DNA of 23,901 nucleotides from positions 1-23,901 of the forward strand of contig LSSL01005430.1 of the NCBI GenBank assembly GCA_001953115.1, in the 5' to 3' direction. Position numbers and translations under genes: made by a program. The notes under the pieces were generated by a model, which saw nothing but the letters and a program-made list of their open reading frames with translations, searched no databases and was not told the DNA's origin. Below, piece after piece: positions 10,599 to 20,570 of this stretch. Each line of letters opens with the position of its first letter. Position 1 is the stretch's first letter. The DNA is from Smittium mucronatum. Taxonomy: Eukaryota > Kickxellomycota > Harpellomycetes > Harpellales > Legeriomycetaceae.

Positions 10599-12421
10599 CT
10601 ATTCCAATAAAACTGGAAGCTGCAAAGTTATTTCATTGATTTTTTTTTCGTTAATAAATTCGTACATAAATTTTTTGAATAGCGTATTTGATTGGGTTTC
10701 TACATTTATCAGCCCCATGCTGCCCAGATTAGGGTGTAGTTCCAGCGTATCCAACGATATTTTGAAATTTTTGTTGTTCCATATGAAGTCTCTCAGTAGT
10801 TTTTTTATTTCTTTGTAGAGCCCTTTGTAGAATGGCATGATATGAGCAAAGTACCATATTTTTGACAAGATAAATTTATTGGCTAGAAGAACTCTTCTCC
10901 TAATAGATATATTTCGGCTTTTCCAAGTTTCGATCGTGTTTTTAACTCTTTTTAATATGCTTTATTTGGCCCCCAGAATATCTATTCCGGTATATTTAAA
11001 GTTTTTTTTTCCAAGTAATTAAAAGTGGTCGGGGTGTTTATTGGAGTAAATTTCGTGAGATTGTGCGATGTGCTCCCTATTTTTATGCATATTTTTTCTC
11101 AATATTTATTTTTGCGGTTGATGCCCGCGAGTGGTATTCAAGTTCTTTTTTTAATTTTTCCTCATCGGCTTTATCTTTTATTGCAATTAATATATCATCA
11201 GCGTATGCCAGAGTTTGTATTGGGTGAATTTTTATGCAAATTACGTTTAGATTATTGCTGTTAAATATTAAGGGGGGTTCAATGACTATATTATATAATA
11301 TTTGGGACATAGGCTCTCCTTGTTTTAACCATTGGCGAATCGGAACGCATTCCGTAATGTCGTTTTTTACGTTAACCTTGGTTTTCAGATTATAATATAA
11401 GCATTTTATGTTATTTAATTGTTTTTATCCAATCCCAAATGCTTTAAGACATGAGTATATGTACTCTTAATCGACCCTATCGTATGCTTTTTCCTGATCT
11501 AGCGTGAGTAAATGATCTTTTACTTCCGTTGGGTTAGGTTTGCTATTTTCCAATAGAAAATTAAATGATAGTATATTTTCAAATACTCTTCGTCCTTTTA
11601 TAAAGCCTAATTGATTAGTATTTATGATTTACCTCATTACTTGTTGGATTATGTTGGCTAAAATCTTAGTAAATATTTTTTCTTCAGTGTTCGGTAGTGT
11701 CATCGGCCTCCAATTTTTTAGCGATCGTAAGTCACCATTTTTTGGGAGAAGGGTAATTTTTGAGCCTCCGATTAGTAAATTCCACAATTTTAGCTCATTT
11801 GTGTAAATAAAAATTTTATTTAAGTGTTTAGCAGTTGGCCCTCTGAAAATTTTATAAAATTAAAGGCTTTCAGTTCCTGGATATTAATTATTCGGCAAGT
11901 GATCAATAGTCATATAAATTTCCTTCATTGATATTTTCTTGTTCAAAATTTGTATATCCTCATCACTTAACATTTTTTGTATATTTTTTATTAATCTGGA
12001 TTGGCTCAATTTATCAACATTTCCTTTTGCAAATATGTTTTTGAAAAAGGTATGACATATTTTAGATATTTACACCTGGCTATGATTTAATTTTCCTTCA
12101 CTATCATACAAATAATTATTTGTTTTATTTTTTTTTTATCCCTGGATTTTAACAATCCAAAGAAGTATTTTTTTGACTGTTCGTTCTGTTTCTCCCATTT
12201 AAATCCGGAAATTGCGATTATTTCGTTTATCTTATCGTTTAATCTGCCCTTTATTTTTTCATTTTTCTCTTGGATTATGATTGTCCAATGAGAACTAACT
12301 GTTTCATGAGAGCTTTTTAGCATGAGATTATGGGCTACTTTGTTGGCCGATTCCAGGTTTTTTATTTCTTAAATCATTGTTTTATTCCTAACGCATTTGA
12401 TTTATACGGCTTTAAAGCTAC
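10599..12421 (-). pseudogene. LINE ORF2, reverse transcriptase part
   Basis: Copies element RNA at the nicked target. From right to left on the minus strand one frame runs with scattered stops. A linker has KYFFGLLKSRDKKKIKQII (12130-12190). The RT start has MLSDEDIQILNKKIS and LPNN*YPG (about 11890-11980). Then come ITLLPKNGDLRSLKNWRPM (11701-11760), NQLGFIKGRRV (about 11582-11615), LDQEKAYDRV (11473-11505), the palm box AYADDI (11191-11208) and the thumb-side FIWNN with LGSMGLINVETQ (about 10680-10780). Motif order and wording fit L1/Tx1-like non-LTR enzymes. In-frame stops include those after LPNN, VMR and DRVD; later frames shift. Catalytic Asp residues remain, but the protein is dead. 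The frame joins the endonuclease part at 17647 once the inserted element is removed. Confidence 0.9.
12418..12421. repeat. Target-site duplication CTAC (left copy)
   Basis: CTAC lies directly before the 5' LTR (TGTTG at 12422), and the same four bases follow the 3' LTR at 17643-17646. Removing the element with one copy joins the two LINE ORF2 halves in the same minus-strand frame (Gly-Ser-Phe-Lys across the junction), which supports both the LTR limits and the 4-bp duplication. Confidence 0.85.
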
Positions 12422-12822
12422 TGTTGTATTACTATTGATAATACAATTAGTTAAATATCTGGAATGTGATTTTACTATTTGATAAACAATAATTACTAAT
12501 ATCTATTAATAATATCTATTATGCAATTGTATTATTGCATAATCAAAAGCTGCTTATCTAAGTATTACAATTAAGTTATTGTCATTTAACAATGTACTAG
12601 AAAGAAACGCGATGTAAATACAAAGACATCCAACTTTAAGTAAAAAGTATTATCAACATATTTTATAATAAATTTACATTTATATTCAAGGAAAGGTTTT
12701 TCCCAAAAGATGGTTTTTTTATCTTTCATGGAATGAATTAGTCTTCTAATATTTTTACTATATTTTATAAAATCAACATCAAAACTATTATTACATAGCC
12801 AGATTAATAATAAAACATTACA
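12422..12822 (+). repeat. 5' LTR
   Basis: Begins TGTTGTATTACTATTG and ends ...ACATTACA, giving the TG...CA termini; 401 bp. It matches 17243-17642 almost base for base, including an identical stretch of well over 100 bp in the middle. A perfect 10-bp inverted repeat (ATTATGCAAT at 12518-12527, ATTGCATAAT at 12534-12543) is kept in both copies. AT-rich TATA-like and AATAAA-like stretches are present but cannot be assigned individually. Confidence 0.95.
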
Positions 12823-12832
12823 TGGTAGCACC
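12823..12832 (+). promoter_or_regulatory. Primer binding site, initiator tRNA-Met type
   Basis: TGGTAGCACC follows the 5' LTR with no gap. TGGTAGC is complementary to the 3' end (...GCUACCA) shared by initiator Met tRNAs and is the classical primer site start of yeast-type LTR elements. Its position immediately after the LTR CA end confirms the LTR boundary. Confidence 0.8.
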
Positions 12833-12995
12833 ATTATTAGTACCCAGACCTAAATATTTTTAAAAAAACAATACATTTAGCTAAAATACAACGTTAAGGC
12901 GCCCCTGTATTACATACTATTACTTAAGAAAACAAGTAATAAACAATAAGCAATCAAATTAAAAGCTTTTATATAAAATATAAAAAAAAATTAGC

Positions 12996-14000
12996 ATGGA
13001 TCATAGAATGACCGAAATCATTGCTTCTACAGTGGCTGCAGCATTAGCGCAAAAATCTGGGACATCCGGACAGACATTATCCCTTTCATAATATAACGGG
13101 TTGGGGAGTCCAATTTGATTTAAATCATGGTTTAAAAAATGCATTGACCTATTCAACGCGTTTGCTATCCAGGATGAAGAACGGTGGTTTGCTGATTATA
13201 AATTAAAATTCCGTGGAACTTCAGAAACGGAACTAGCCTATTATCTTTTCAAAAGCGACTCTCCTAAACTTGACACAACTAAAGCATTTTAAGAAAACCT
13301 GTCGAATTTATTCGTTGAACCCAGCTATCCGCAAGTTCTAAGAAGGAAGCTACAAATGTTAAAAAATACGGGATCATTAGCTGAATATATTCCAGCGGAA
13401 ACTAACCTAGTGGGTTATTACAAAGAAACCACAGACGCAGAGCGAATTTATCTATTCAAGTACGGACTCAATAGCAAATTTTTGGACATCCTTAAAATTA
13501 AAAACCCGTCTAAGTTTATCGAAGCTACTGAATTAATCAGCAAACACGGTACTGCAATTGGTATGAGACATGCACAAGAAAATATCCAGGATTCTATGGA
13601 CATGGATTTTGACCAAATTTCTGTCAATCAAATCACATCCGAACAAAATTGCCCAACATTCACTCTGATAAATGACTTTTATGCGACGGATGCATTTTTT
13701 TATAATATCAACGGTACATAAGTGCCAATTAATGTAGCTGGAAAAGTAGGTAGAACCTATCTCAATAACAACCTTGTCTGTTGGAATTACGGGATTCCAG
13801 GACACAGAAGAGTAGACGGTAATAATCTACCAATATATTGCACGAATAAAGCCTACTTCTCAAGTAAAAATAATAGAGGGTGGAACAGAAATTAAAAAGG
13901 ACTAAATAAGAACCAAAAAAACTACTCAAAAAGAGAAAATTACTGCGGAAATGGATTTTCAGGAAATATTTACAACTCGAAAAACAAACCGAATCAATAG
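12996..14000 (+). pseudogene. gag: gag (capsid/nucleocapsid) of the gypsy element
   Basis: Structural protein that packages the element RNA. The frame starts at ATG 12996 (MDHRMTEIIASTVAAALAQ) and runs with stops at 13089, 13116, 13290, 13719, 13893 and 13998. The middle has a capsid-like helical region (ERWFADYKLKFRG..., LFKYGLNSKFLDIL). A zinc knuckle lies at 13779-13820 as CWNYGIPGHRRVDG: against C-x2-C-x4-H-x4-C, the second and fourth ligands are changed (Cys to Tyr and to Gly), so it would not bind zinc. An acidic stretch with TDTDTDSE-like residues near 14090-14125 is in another frame and may be the gag tail after a frameshift. Confidence 0.8.
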
Positions 14001-14264
14001 GGCAAATGGTGGATCCTGTTGATACGAATGATAAAGAGCCACCAGAAATATTTATGCAAAAACAATATATGTTTAAAAATGAAAATGAATCTACTTCAGA
14101 CACCGACACTGACTCAGAACTTTATTTTACGGATAAAGATTAATATTTTACGCCCCCAATTTTGCCTGATTTAAATAATAACAGATTTAATAAAAGAAAA
14201 TTTTCACGTCAAAAAAAAACAGCATAATGATTTTAACAAACCTCAAATATAAAAGAAAAAAAAA

Positions 14265-14910
14265 ATGTTTATTCTGAATAAAATTTGCGTAAAAAACTCA
14301 GTAACAATAGGAAAGTTGGATAACAGCGATCCAAACTCGCCGTATTTCACTATGTGTATAAAAAAAAATAATGTTAAACTGTTATTTGACTCCGGAGCAG
14401 CAAGATGCTTCATGTCAGGAAAATGTGCGTCAAAATTAAACCTAAAATTAGAAGATACTAAAACAGAACTAAACGCTGTAACTGCGGACGGACAAGGGTT
14501 CAGGATAAAAAAAAAGACGACCATAAAGATACTGATATATAAAACGAGTCTCCCAACAACTGTATTCATATTCCCGTTAGTCCGTGTATACATAATAATA
14601 GGATTCGATTGGTGGAAAAAAAAATATATTAACTCCATTCTACGAATTAAACAACTTGACTTTATTTTTTAATGAAGAAACTATTAAATTTGACCTGCAA
14701 ATAAAATCAGATACGCCGATAATATCTCTAAATACTTTAAGCGAATTAGTAAAAAATAATAAAATCCATGAGTTATACAAAATCTACGTTTCAAAAATAG
14801 GAAAAATTAATCCGAATAAATCAGAAATCAAGTCAAAAAATCCAAAAATAGGATATCCCTCCTGGATAGCAGTATTAGAAAAATACAAAGATGTTTTATG
14901 TGATTTCTAG
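14265..14910 (+). pseudogene. pol: pol: aspartic protease and linker
   Basis: The retroviral-type aspartic protease that cuts the polyprotein. LLFDSGAARCFMS (active-site D-S-G, Asp codon 14388) is followed by ADGQG and by IIGFDWWKK, matching the I(L/I)G.DW end of gypsy proteases. Frame 0 runs to about 14650; the frame then changes to 1 and continues to a stop at 14908 (SWIAVLEKYKDVLCDF, the usual ...Y.DVF segment before reverse transcriptase). The catalytic triplet is intact, but the frame break separates it from RT. Confidence 0.85.
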
Positions 14911-15005
14911 TATACAGATATACCGGATCATGAAATAGAACACCAAATAAACACTGGATAAAATCTACCAAAAGCAAATGCAGGCTATAGAAATAATGAT
15001 GACAA

Positions 15006-15631
15006 CTTAAACAGTTAAAAGAATCATTATCCGAGCTTATAGGTAAAGATTTTATTCGCCCTTCATCTTCCACATGGGCTAGCCCGGTATTATTTGTAAA
15101 AAAAAAAGATGGTGGATTTAGAATGTGTGTCAACTATAGTGCGTTGAATGGTGTTTCAAATCTGGATAAATACCCATTACTAAGGACAGATGACTGTTTT
15201 GACAGGTTAGGGTCCGCTAAGTACTTCAAAAATATAGATCTACAATTAGGGTACTACCAGATTAAAATGGAATCAAAATCAATACCTAAAACAGCGTTCA
15301 CATGCAGATATGGATCTTTTGAATATACAGTAATACCCTTCGAGCTACATAGTGCGCCGTCTACATTCCAACGCTTAATTAATAGAGTGTTACAAGAACA
15401 TCTAGACGAATCTGTCATTGTCTATTTAGACGATATTTTAATTTTTTGGACACTTACGAGTTACATAAAAAACGTGTTGGTAACTTTTCCAAAACGCTAG
15501 TAAAAAATAAATTATCAGCAAACTCCTCAAAATGTTCATTCGGGGTACAAGAAACCAAGTTTCTTGGGCATATAATAAGCAGTAAAGGAATCATGCTGTG
15601 CCATGATAAAATCAAAGCTATAAACGATTAG
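15006..15631 (+). pseudogene. pol: pol: reverse transcriptase
   Basis: Frame 0 from about 15006: [40 protein letters not shown], the DLQLGYYQI palm motif, [22 protein letters not shown] and the catalytic box VYLDDILIF (YLDD at 15423-15434). The frame breaks in the T-run at 15442-15447 and resumes in frame 2 with [10 protein letters not shown] and KCSFGVQETKFLGHIIS, ending at a TAG (15629) that replaces the usual Trp of the WP.P linker. All polymerase motifs are recognisable. A single-base slip in the homopolymer would explain the frame change; a sequencing error there cannot be excluded. Confidence 0.93.
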
Positions 15632-16318
15632 CCCCTTCCAATATCGCACACAAATCTATTTTCATTCTTGAGCCTATGTACATATTACAGAAAATTCATA
15701 CCGAGATTTGCTGCCGTGGCCTCCCCGCTATATGATTTAACAAAAGGAAAGCCTCAAAAGAATGAAAAAGTTCCGTGGAATTCTGAAGGGAAATCTGCGT
15801 TTTCCAACCTTAAAAGCTTGCTGACATCATCACCCGTTTTACATGCACCTGACTGGTCAAAAGAGTTATTTATAGAAACAGACGCATCGGCGTATGCAAT
15901 AGGGGCAGTCTTATGCCACATAAAATAAAAAGATGTTAGAGTTCCAATATCATTCGAATACTGAAGATTAACATCGGTAGAAAGGAATTACTATGTCGGT
16001 GAAAGAGAACTACCTGCCATAATAAATGAATTCACGGTTTAGAACCATTATCTAACTGCAAAAAAAATTAAGGTACTGACAGATCACAAAAAGCTGTTAA
16101 ATTTATTTAAAAACCGAGATCAGCATAGTAGAATAGCATGGTGTTTAGAGAAATTCCAGCACCTAAATCCTAACATAGTTTATTGTCCAGGAAAATCAAA
16201 TACAGAGGCGGATGCATTATCAAGGAGGTTAGATTTAGTAAATATCAACTCATCAAATTCAAACAATTATGGGGGAGGTAATAGGCAAGATACTTATTAC
16301 AGAACTGTATACAATTAA
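15632..16318 (+). pseudogene. pol: pol: connection domain and RNase H
   Basis: Frame 2 continues after the 15629 stop: CTYYRKFIPRFAAVASPLYDL (connection), then FIETDASAYAIGAVL (first catalytic Asp). A TAA at 15926 and TGA at 15962 interrupt before ERNYYVGERELPAI (catalytic Glu), a TAG at 16040, then KVLTDHKKLLNLF (TDH) and PGKSNTEADALSRR (ADALSR, last Asp). A TAA lies at 16316. Every RNase H signature is present in the right order, so the decay is recent relative to the motif content. The enzyme would degrade the RNA strand during reverse transcription. Confidence 0.9.
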
Positions 16319-17218
16319 TTAATTAATCCAGCATCTAGACCGGAAAATATAAGCACTGAAATATGGGACAATGCTAAATACGCATCAAAAAAATTCTCAA
16401 TTATAAATGGAGAATTATATTATAAACTTAATAAAATGCAACCTGTGCAATATATACACACTTCAAACAGGGAAAATCTTATTAAAAGTTATCACTTCAG
16501 CATGGCCCATATGGGTATTTCAACAACACAATTTACATGCGATACTCTTAAAGAATGTTTGTTATTGCAAAAAGTAAAGCACAGCATGACTTCAGCATAC
16601 CACCCCATGGCGAATGGGAAGAAAGAACGTGAAAACGGAGTGATCGGGAAAGCATTAAAAAAGTTAGCTTTAAACCACAAAAACAAATGGGACAACTATT
16701 TGAACCAAGCAGTGCGGGCTAATAGGATAAGAAAACATTCTGTTACACGAATTTTGCCTTACTATTTGGCATATGTAATAGATTCACGGATACCCGGCGA
16801 CATAAATAGCACATTTATAACAGATTCACATTCACGCGGTAAATAATTAGATAAATACCAAGCAACGAGCATTAGATTGAACGATATCAATAACGCAAGG
16901 TTAGCAGCAAAAAAGGCACAAACTGAAGCCGCGAAGAAAATGAAGGAACATCACGACAAAAGATCAAAAGTATTTAGGTACCCCATTAACAGTTTGGTAA
17001 CTATATTAAATGAAGAAAAACAAAAGTTAGATCCCAAATTCTTAGGTCCATACAAGATTGTGTATTACGGAACTTTCTTCACCTACAAATTAATGAACGC
17101 CTCCGATGAATTTCTGAAGATACTAGTCGACCATAACCGATTGCAAACGGCAAATTTTGAAGAACCGTTAAATGAAAAATCCTGGACTAAAAAATTAGGG
17201 ATAACTGATAAACCCTAA
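16319..17218 (+). pseudogene. pol: pol: integrase with internal deletion
   Basis: Frame 2. The N-terminal zinc region is represented by SYHFSMAHMGISTTQF (the H...H.G..T pattern). About 15 residues later the sequence is already at KVKHSMTSAYHPMANGKKER, which belongs at the end of the catalytic core. About 110-120 residues, including the C..C zinc ligands and the first two Asp of the DDE triad, are therefore missing (junction near 16545-16575). After a stop at 16844 the C-terminal region has KKMKEHHDKR and the GPY/F module KLDPKFLGPYKIV. The ORF ends at 17218, 24 bp before the 3' LTR. No chromodomain is seen. Confidence 0.9.
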
Positions 17219-17242
17219 ATACACATTCCAGATGGGAAATTA

Positions 17243-17642
17243 TGTTGTGTTACTATTGATAATACAATTAGTTAAATATCTGGAATGTGATTTTACTATT
17301 TGATAAACAATAATTGCTAATATATATTAATAATATCTATTATGCAATTGTATTATTGCATAATCAAAAGCTGCTTATCTAAGTATTACAATTAAGTTAT
17401 TGTAATTTAACAATGTACTAGAAAGAAACGCGATGTAAATACAAAGACATCCAACTTTAAGTAAAAAGTATTATCAACATATTTTATAATAAATTTACAT
17501 TTATATTCAAGGAAAGGTTTTTCCCAAAAGATGGTTTTTTTATCTTTCATGGAATGAATTAGTCTTCTACTATTTTTACTATATTTTATAAAATCAACAT
17601 CAAAAATATTATTGCATAACTAGATTAAATAAAAAAATTACA
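17243..17642 (+). repeat. 3' LTR
   Basis: Begins TGTTGTGTTACTATTG and ends ...AAATTACA; 400 bp. It differs from the 5' LTR by about nine clear substitutions plus a few changes in the A-rich last 20 bp. The preceding purine-rich GATGGGAAAT (17231-17240) is the only polypurine-tract candidate and is weak. The element's stop codon is just upstream. Confidence 0.95.
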
Positions 17643-17646
17643 CTAC
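17643..17646. repeat. Target-site duplication CTAC (right copy)
   Basis: Matches the CTAC at 12418-12421 on the other side of the LTR element. It belongs to the LINE ORF2 sequence, which resumes here on the minus strand. Confidence 0.85.
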
Positions 17647-18552
17647 CTTTGATATTAGCCCACGTTTACATAGAGTATTTTTAATTGGATAGTAGCTGGT
17701 TGATAATTCAGTTGCATATGTTTTTTTTTAAGGTTGAGTTCAGTTTACACCTATTATATGTGGTCTTTTGAGTTTTTTTAATTGTATTTAGGCTTAATAA
17801 TAGATATTTGTGACCGGAAATCTGGCCGCTAGATATTTTTAAACCTCTTATAGACATTAGTAAGTCCTTTAAAGTTATAATATGATGTATTATGAATTTT
17901 TGATTTCTCGAATAATCGCTCCATGTGAAATTGATTGTATGTGTTGAAAATATTAAAATTATTATTAAATTTTGAAGGCTAACCCATTCTCCTGTGATAT
18001 TTCTTGGGCGTATTCTATCCTATGTTTCTCCCTCTAAAATTTTGAGATCTCCAATTATAATCGTATTTTTAGACTCGCCATGTACGTTAAGTTGATTTAT
18101 TTTATCCATTAGGAAAGTTATTATTATTATTTTTCTGTTTTAGTGTTTGGTAGATATAGGTTCGCTATTATTATTGATCCATGAAACAAAGGGCTGTTTA
18201 TATCTGATATAATTATTCGTCCTTCGAAAAACATGACGCTTTTAGCAATTTTAATTTTAGGGTTATTAATCAATATAGCGCTATATTTAGACCATATGCA
18301 TTTGTTTTTCCAACATTTATTCCAAAATAAGATATCTTCGCCTTTAATCTTACTTCTTGTATACATACAATGTCTGGTTTGATGATATTTTTAATGAAAG
18401 CTGATAATCTTTTTCTTTTTTTAATTACTGGCTATTTCCTTTACGTTATATTTTATTATCCTGATGTCTTTATCTTCTCCAGTGATGTTTTTTTTTGTAT
18501 TTTTTTCATTAGTTTTATCTATTGTATCATTATCTTGTTGTTTTCATGCGTT
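17647..18552 (-). pseudogene. LINE ORF2, APE-type endonuclease part
   Basis: Nicks target DNA to prime reverse transcription. Minus strand, right to left: DIRIIKYNVKEIAS (the usual ...NV.G... start), a frame change in an A-run, then KPDIVCIQEVRLK (catalytic PDIv.lQE). After another frame change come KYSAILINN, FFEGRIIISDIN and IIIANLYLPN; then NTIIIGDLKIL (GD.N, with Asn changed to Lys), FTWSDYS (the TW motif) and SGHKYLLLS (the SDH motif, Asp changed to Gly). Two key residues are therefore substituted and at least two frameshifts are present. No start codon is certain; the frame opens after a stop near 18546. The domain runs straight into the insertion site. Confidence 0.85.
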
Positions 18553-18794
18553 AAATATCATATTTTAAATATAGTGTGAGTTTATATCAACCTTACTAGT
18601 CCTATGATTTTATCCGACCAGTCTTTATATATATATTTGCTTCTCGTTAATAATCACTGGATCTATATTAGACTCCTATTCTATGTCTATGGCCTATATT
18701 ATTTGCTCGTATGGTATGGTTTCCATTTCGGATTATTCCATTCTCTTTGCAATTTTTATAAGTTCTTCTTAATTTGATTACATTCCTTAAAACT

Positions 18795-20040
18795 TTATTT
18801 TCGCCACAATCCAATTATTTCTTTTGCCATTTTATTTATTCCTATTGCATCTTTTTTATCCCCCCCCCCCCGATATTTTCGAAACTATGTGCTATACTCT
18901 TTTTATTTATTTTTTGTCTATCGAAGGGTGGGGGTTTTTTTACGACGTTGCTTATTCTTGCAATAATTTCTCCAAATAACTCCGCTTCCGTTCTTGTGGT
19001 AGGTGTGCACACCGATTTATCGACTGAGTTCACGATCGAAACTTCGCTGCTCATTTCCTCAGGTAAATTTTCCTTTTCCTTTTATATGTTTTCATGTATA
19101 ATTATCGGTTCCATGAGAGGCAATTCTTTCTATTTATGAACCTTGGCTTCTCCTTGATCTTAATTTTGGTATTATGGACTTTTTTACCCAATTATCACTA
19201 ACTTTTTAATATTTCTAGGATTATATTCTCTATCCCGCTTATAATTGGAATTTCTTTTCAAAAGATCTATGCATTCGGTTTTACAATGACCTGATTCATT
19301 GCAATGCGTGCATGCTTTAGAACCACCTTTTCAGGCGAGGTTAACTTTTAAGTCCATTACGTTGAGAATCTCAGGAATTTCGTTTTCGTTTTTGATATTT
19401 ACAGAGATCTTAATACTCCTGGATGGATAAGTATATAGGGTTTTGTGTTTTAGGACTGTAATATCCAAATCCACCCAGATCTTGGACTGTTCTCCGTGTG
19501 CGACTGGTGCCACTTCCCATACAGTGAGGCCTCTGTGAGACGGTACAATTATGGTTTTATGATCACTGCTGTACTCTGAGGTCTCCGACAACCCATTTTT
19601 TTGTTTAAATATTATATCAATTTTTTCATCTTTTTTTTTGTCTGCGGAATTTTTGAATTAATAAATAAATTTTTTTTCTGTTGTCTACCTCGAAACATGT
19701 TCTAATAGGACTAGTTGCTCGATAATGTTTTATACTATATACTCAATGTTTTCTTTGAACTCACGCAGTTTGCAGCCCAGTTTGTTAGGGGTCCCTCCCA
19801 TACACACAATCTCTGCATTTGGTTTAATACCGAATATTTCATCCAGAATCGATGCTAATTTATATATTCCCCAGATATTAAAGGGTTTTTTAAGGATTTT
19901 TTCTGGTAGATGTTTTTTCCATTCACTGCTTTGGCTCAGCAACTTTGAGCTAGGGTTCTAGTTGAATTTATGCCCGTTTGGGCTAACATTTTATCAATGT
20001 TAGGTTGGATGTTATTTATTTTATTTTTGAAGAGGTCTAT
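18795..20040 (-). pseudogene. LINE ORF1 (gag-like) with CCHC zinc knuckle
   Basis: RNA-binding protein of the LINE. Pieces in order on the minus strand: LFKNKINNIQPNIDKMLAQT near 19970-20040; EWKKHLPEKILKKPFNIWGI (about 19870-19930) with DEIFGIKPNAEIVCMGGTPN; VWEVAPVAHGEQSKIWVDLD (about 19470-19530); a stop near 19335; then a perfect zinc knuckle ACTHCNESGHCKTEC (C-x2-C-x4-H-x4-C, 19272-19313); later EAELFGEIIARISNVVKKPP (about 18945). A 12-base C-run (18860-18871) shifts the frame shortly before the stop at 18795. It sits about 240 bp upstream of ORF2. The presence of a CCHC in ORF1 fits several LINE clades. Confidence 0.75.
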
Positions 20041-20216
20041 GTTATAAAATTTCCTTTATTTTTTCTTGTTTCTTATTGGCTGTTTTCAAAAAATTCTTCA
20101 AAGTGGAAGAGAAAGAGAGCCATAAATTTTTATTTTAATTGATTAAAAGATAATATTTTGGAATCTTCACTGAATCAGACTACACTATAAAATTCCCTCT
20201 TCATTAGGAATCTGCC

Positions 20217-20488
20217 TTATGAGAGATTATTTTCAAGACCAGACTTTTTTTTACTGTAAAAACTATTGGCCGCACTTGGATCTATTTAAAACCAGACCAA
20301 TAAAAATAGAAAAACATACTGGCTCTAATAAAATTTCGTAATTTTACCAGTAGAAAACTAGCTTCTAAAATTGATATTTTGAACTACCCAATAACTCTAT
20401 TTTTTATCTTAGCATCATATTTTCAAATTAGGAAATTATAAAAATTTAGTAGGAAAGTGCCCGCTCTTAACGTGAATCACGAATATAA
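20217..20488. mobile_element. MITE-like repeat, copy 1 (diverged)
   Basis: Direct repeat of 20571-20843. Shared blocks include AGACCAGACTTTTTTTTACTG, ATTTAAAACCAGACCAATAAAAAT, CATACTGGCTCTA and CAATAACTCTATTTTTT, in the same order and spacing. The ends (TTATGAGAGATTAT... and ...GCTCTTAACGTGAATCACGAA) are decayed relative to copy 2. No ORF. Confidence 0.75.
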
Positions 20489-20570
20489 CAAACTATCAAC
20501 AATACCAGGCACTTTTTTTCTAAAAGTTTTATATTGCGATTTATTAGGAGTGTACTATTGACTTAATAAC

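Larger units (their letters stand above)
9530..12421 (-). mobile_element. LINE (non-LTR retrotransposon), 3' half, split by LTR element
   Basis: This is the 3' part of a minus-strand LINE, carrying the ORF2 reverse transcriptase and downstream region. The coding strand is A-rich. The right limit is exact: it meets the 5' LTR of the nested gypsy element at 12422. The left (3') limit is uncertain; weak coding-like sequence on the minus strand (for example LIYHNAIIAGENLDTWNKR near 9950) continues to roughly 9530-9700, and no clear poly(A) end was found. The other half is at 17643-20040. Confidence 0.8.
12422..17642 (+). mobile_element. Ty3/gypsy LTR retrotransposon, full length but defective
   Basis: A 5.2-kb element with two LTRs of about 400 bp, a primer binding site, gag, then protease, reverse transcriptase, RNase H and integrase in Ty3/gypsy order. 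It sits in the opposite orientation inside a LINE, with a 4-bp CTAC duplication. The coding region has three pol frameshifts, about a dozen stops and a deletion in the integrase core, so it cannot move unaided. The LTRs differ at about a dozen positions by eye (about 97% identity), which looks young compared with the state of the genes. Confidence 0.95.
17647..20040 (-). mobile_element. LINE (non-LTR retrotransposon), 5' half
   Basis: Holds ORF1 (18795-20040) and the endonuclease part of ORF2 (17647-18552), both on the minus strand. It continues into 9530-12421 after the nested LTR element. With about 2.4 kb here and 2.7-2.9 kb there, the original element was at least 5 kb. The 5' limit is unclear: recognisable coding sequence fades near 20040-20100, next to a MITE at 20217. 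The plus strand is T-rich throughout, as in the other half. Confidence 0.82.

Noticed and set aside
13533..14109. Minus-strand ORFs over gag
   Set aside because: They are shadows of the gag coding strand, without motifs.
16492..16695. Minus-strand ORF over the integrase
   Set aside because: It is the shadow of the integrase frame on the opposite strand.
12996..17218. Alternative genetic code reading through TAA/TAG/TGA
   Set aside because: All three stop codons appear at positions where different residues are expected (Trp, Ser, Gln or Lys), together with frameshifts and a deletion. Ordinary decay explains it.
18860..18871. Programmed frameshift at the C12 run in LINE ORF1
   Set aside because: The stop comes about 22 codons later in a dead element, and the run is prone to slippage and sequencing error.
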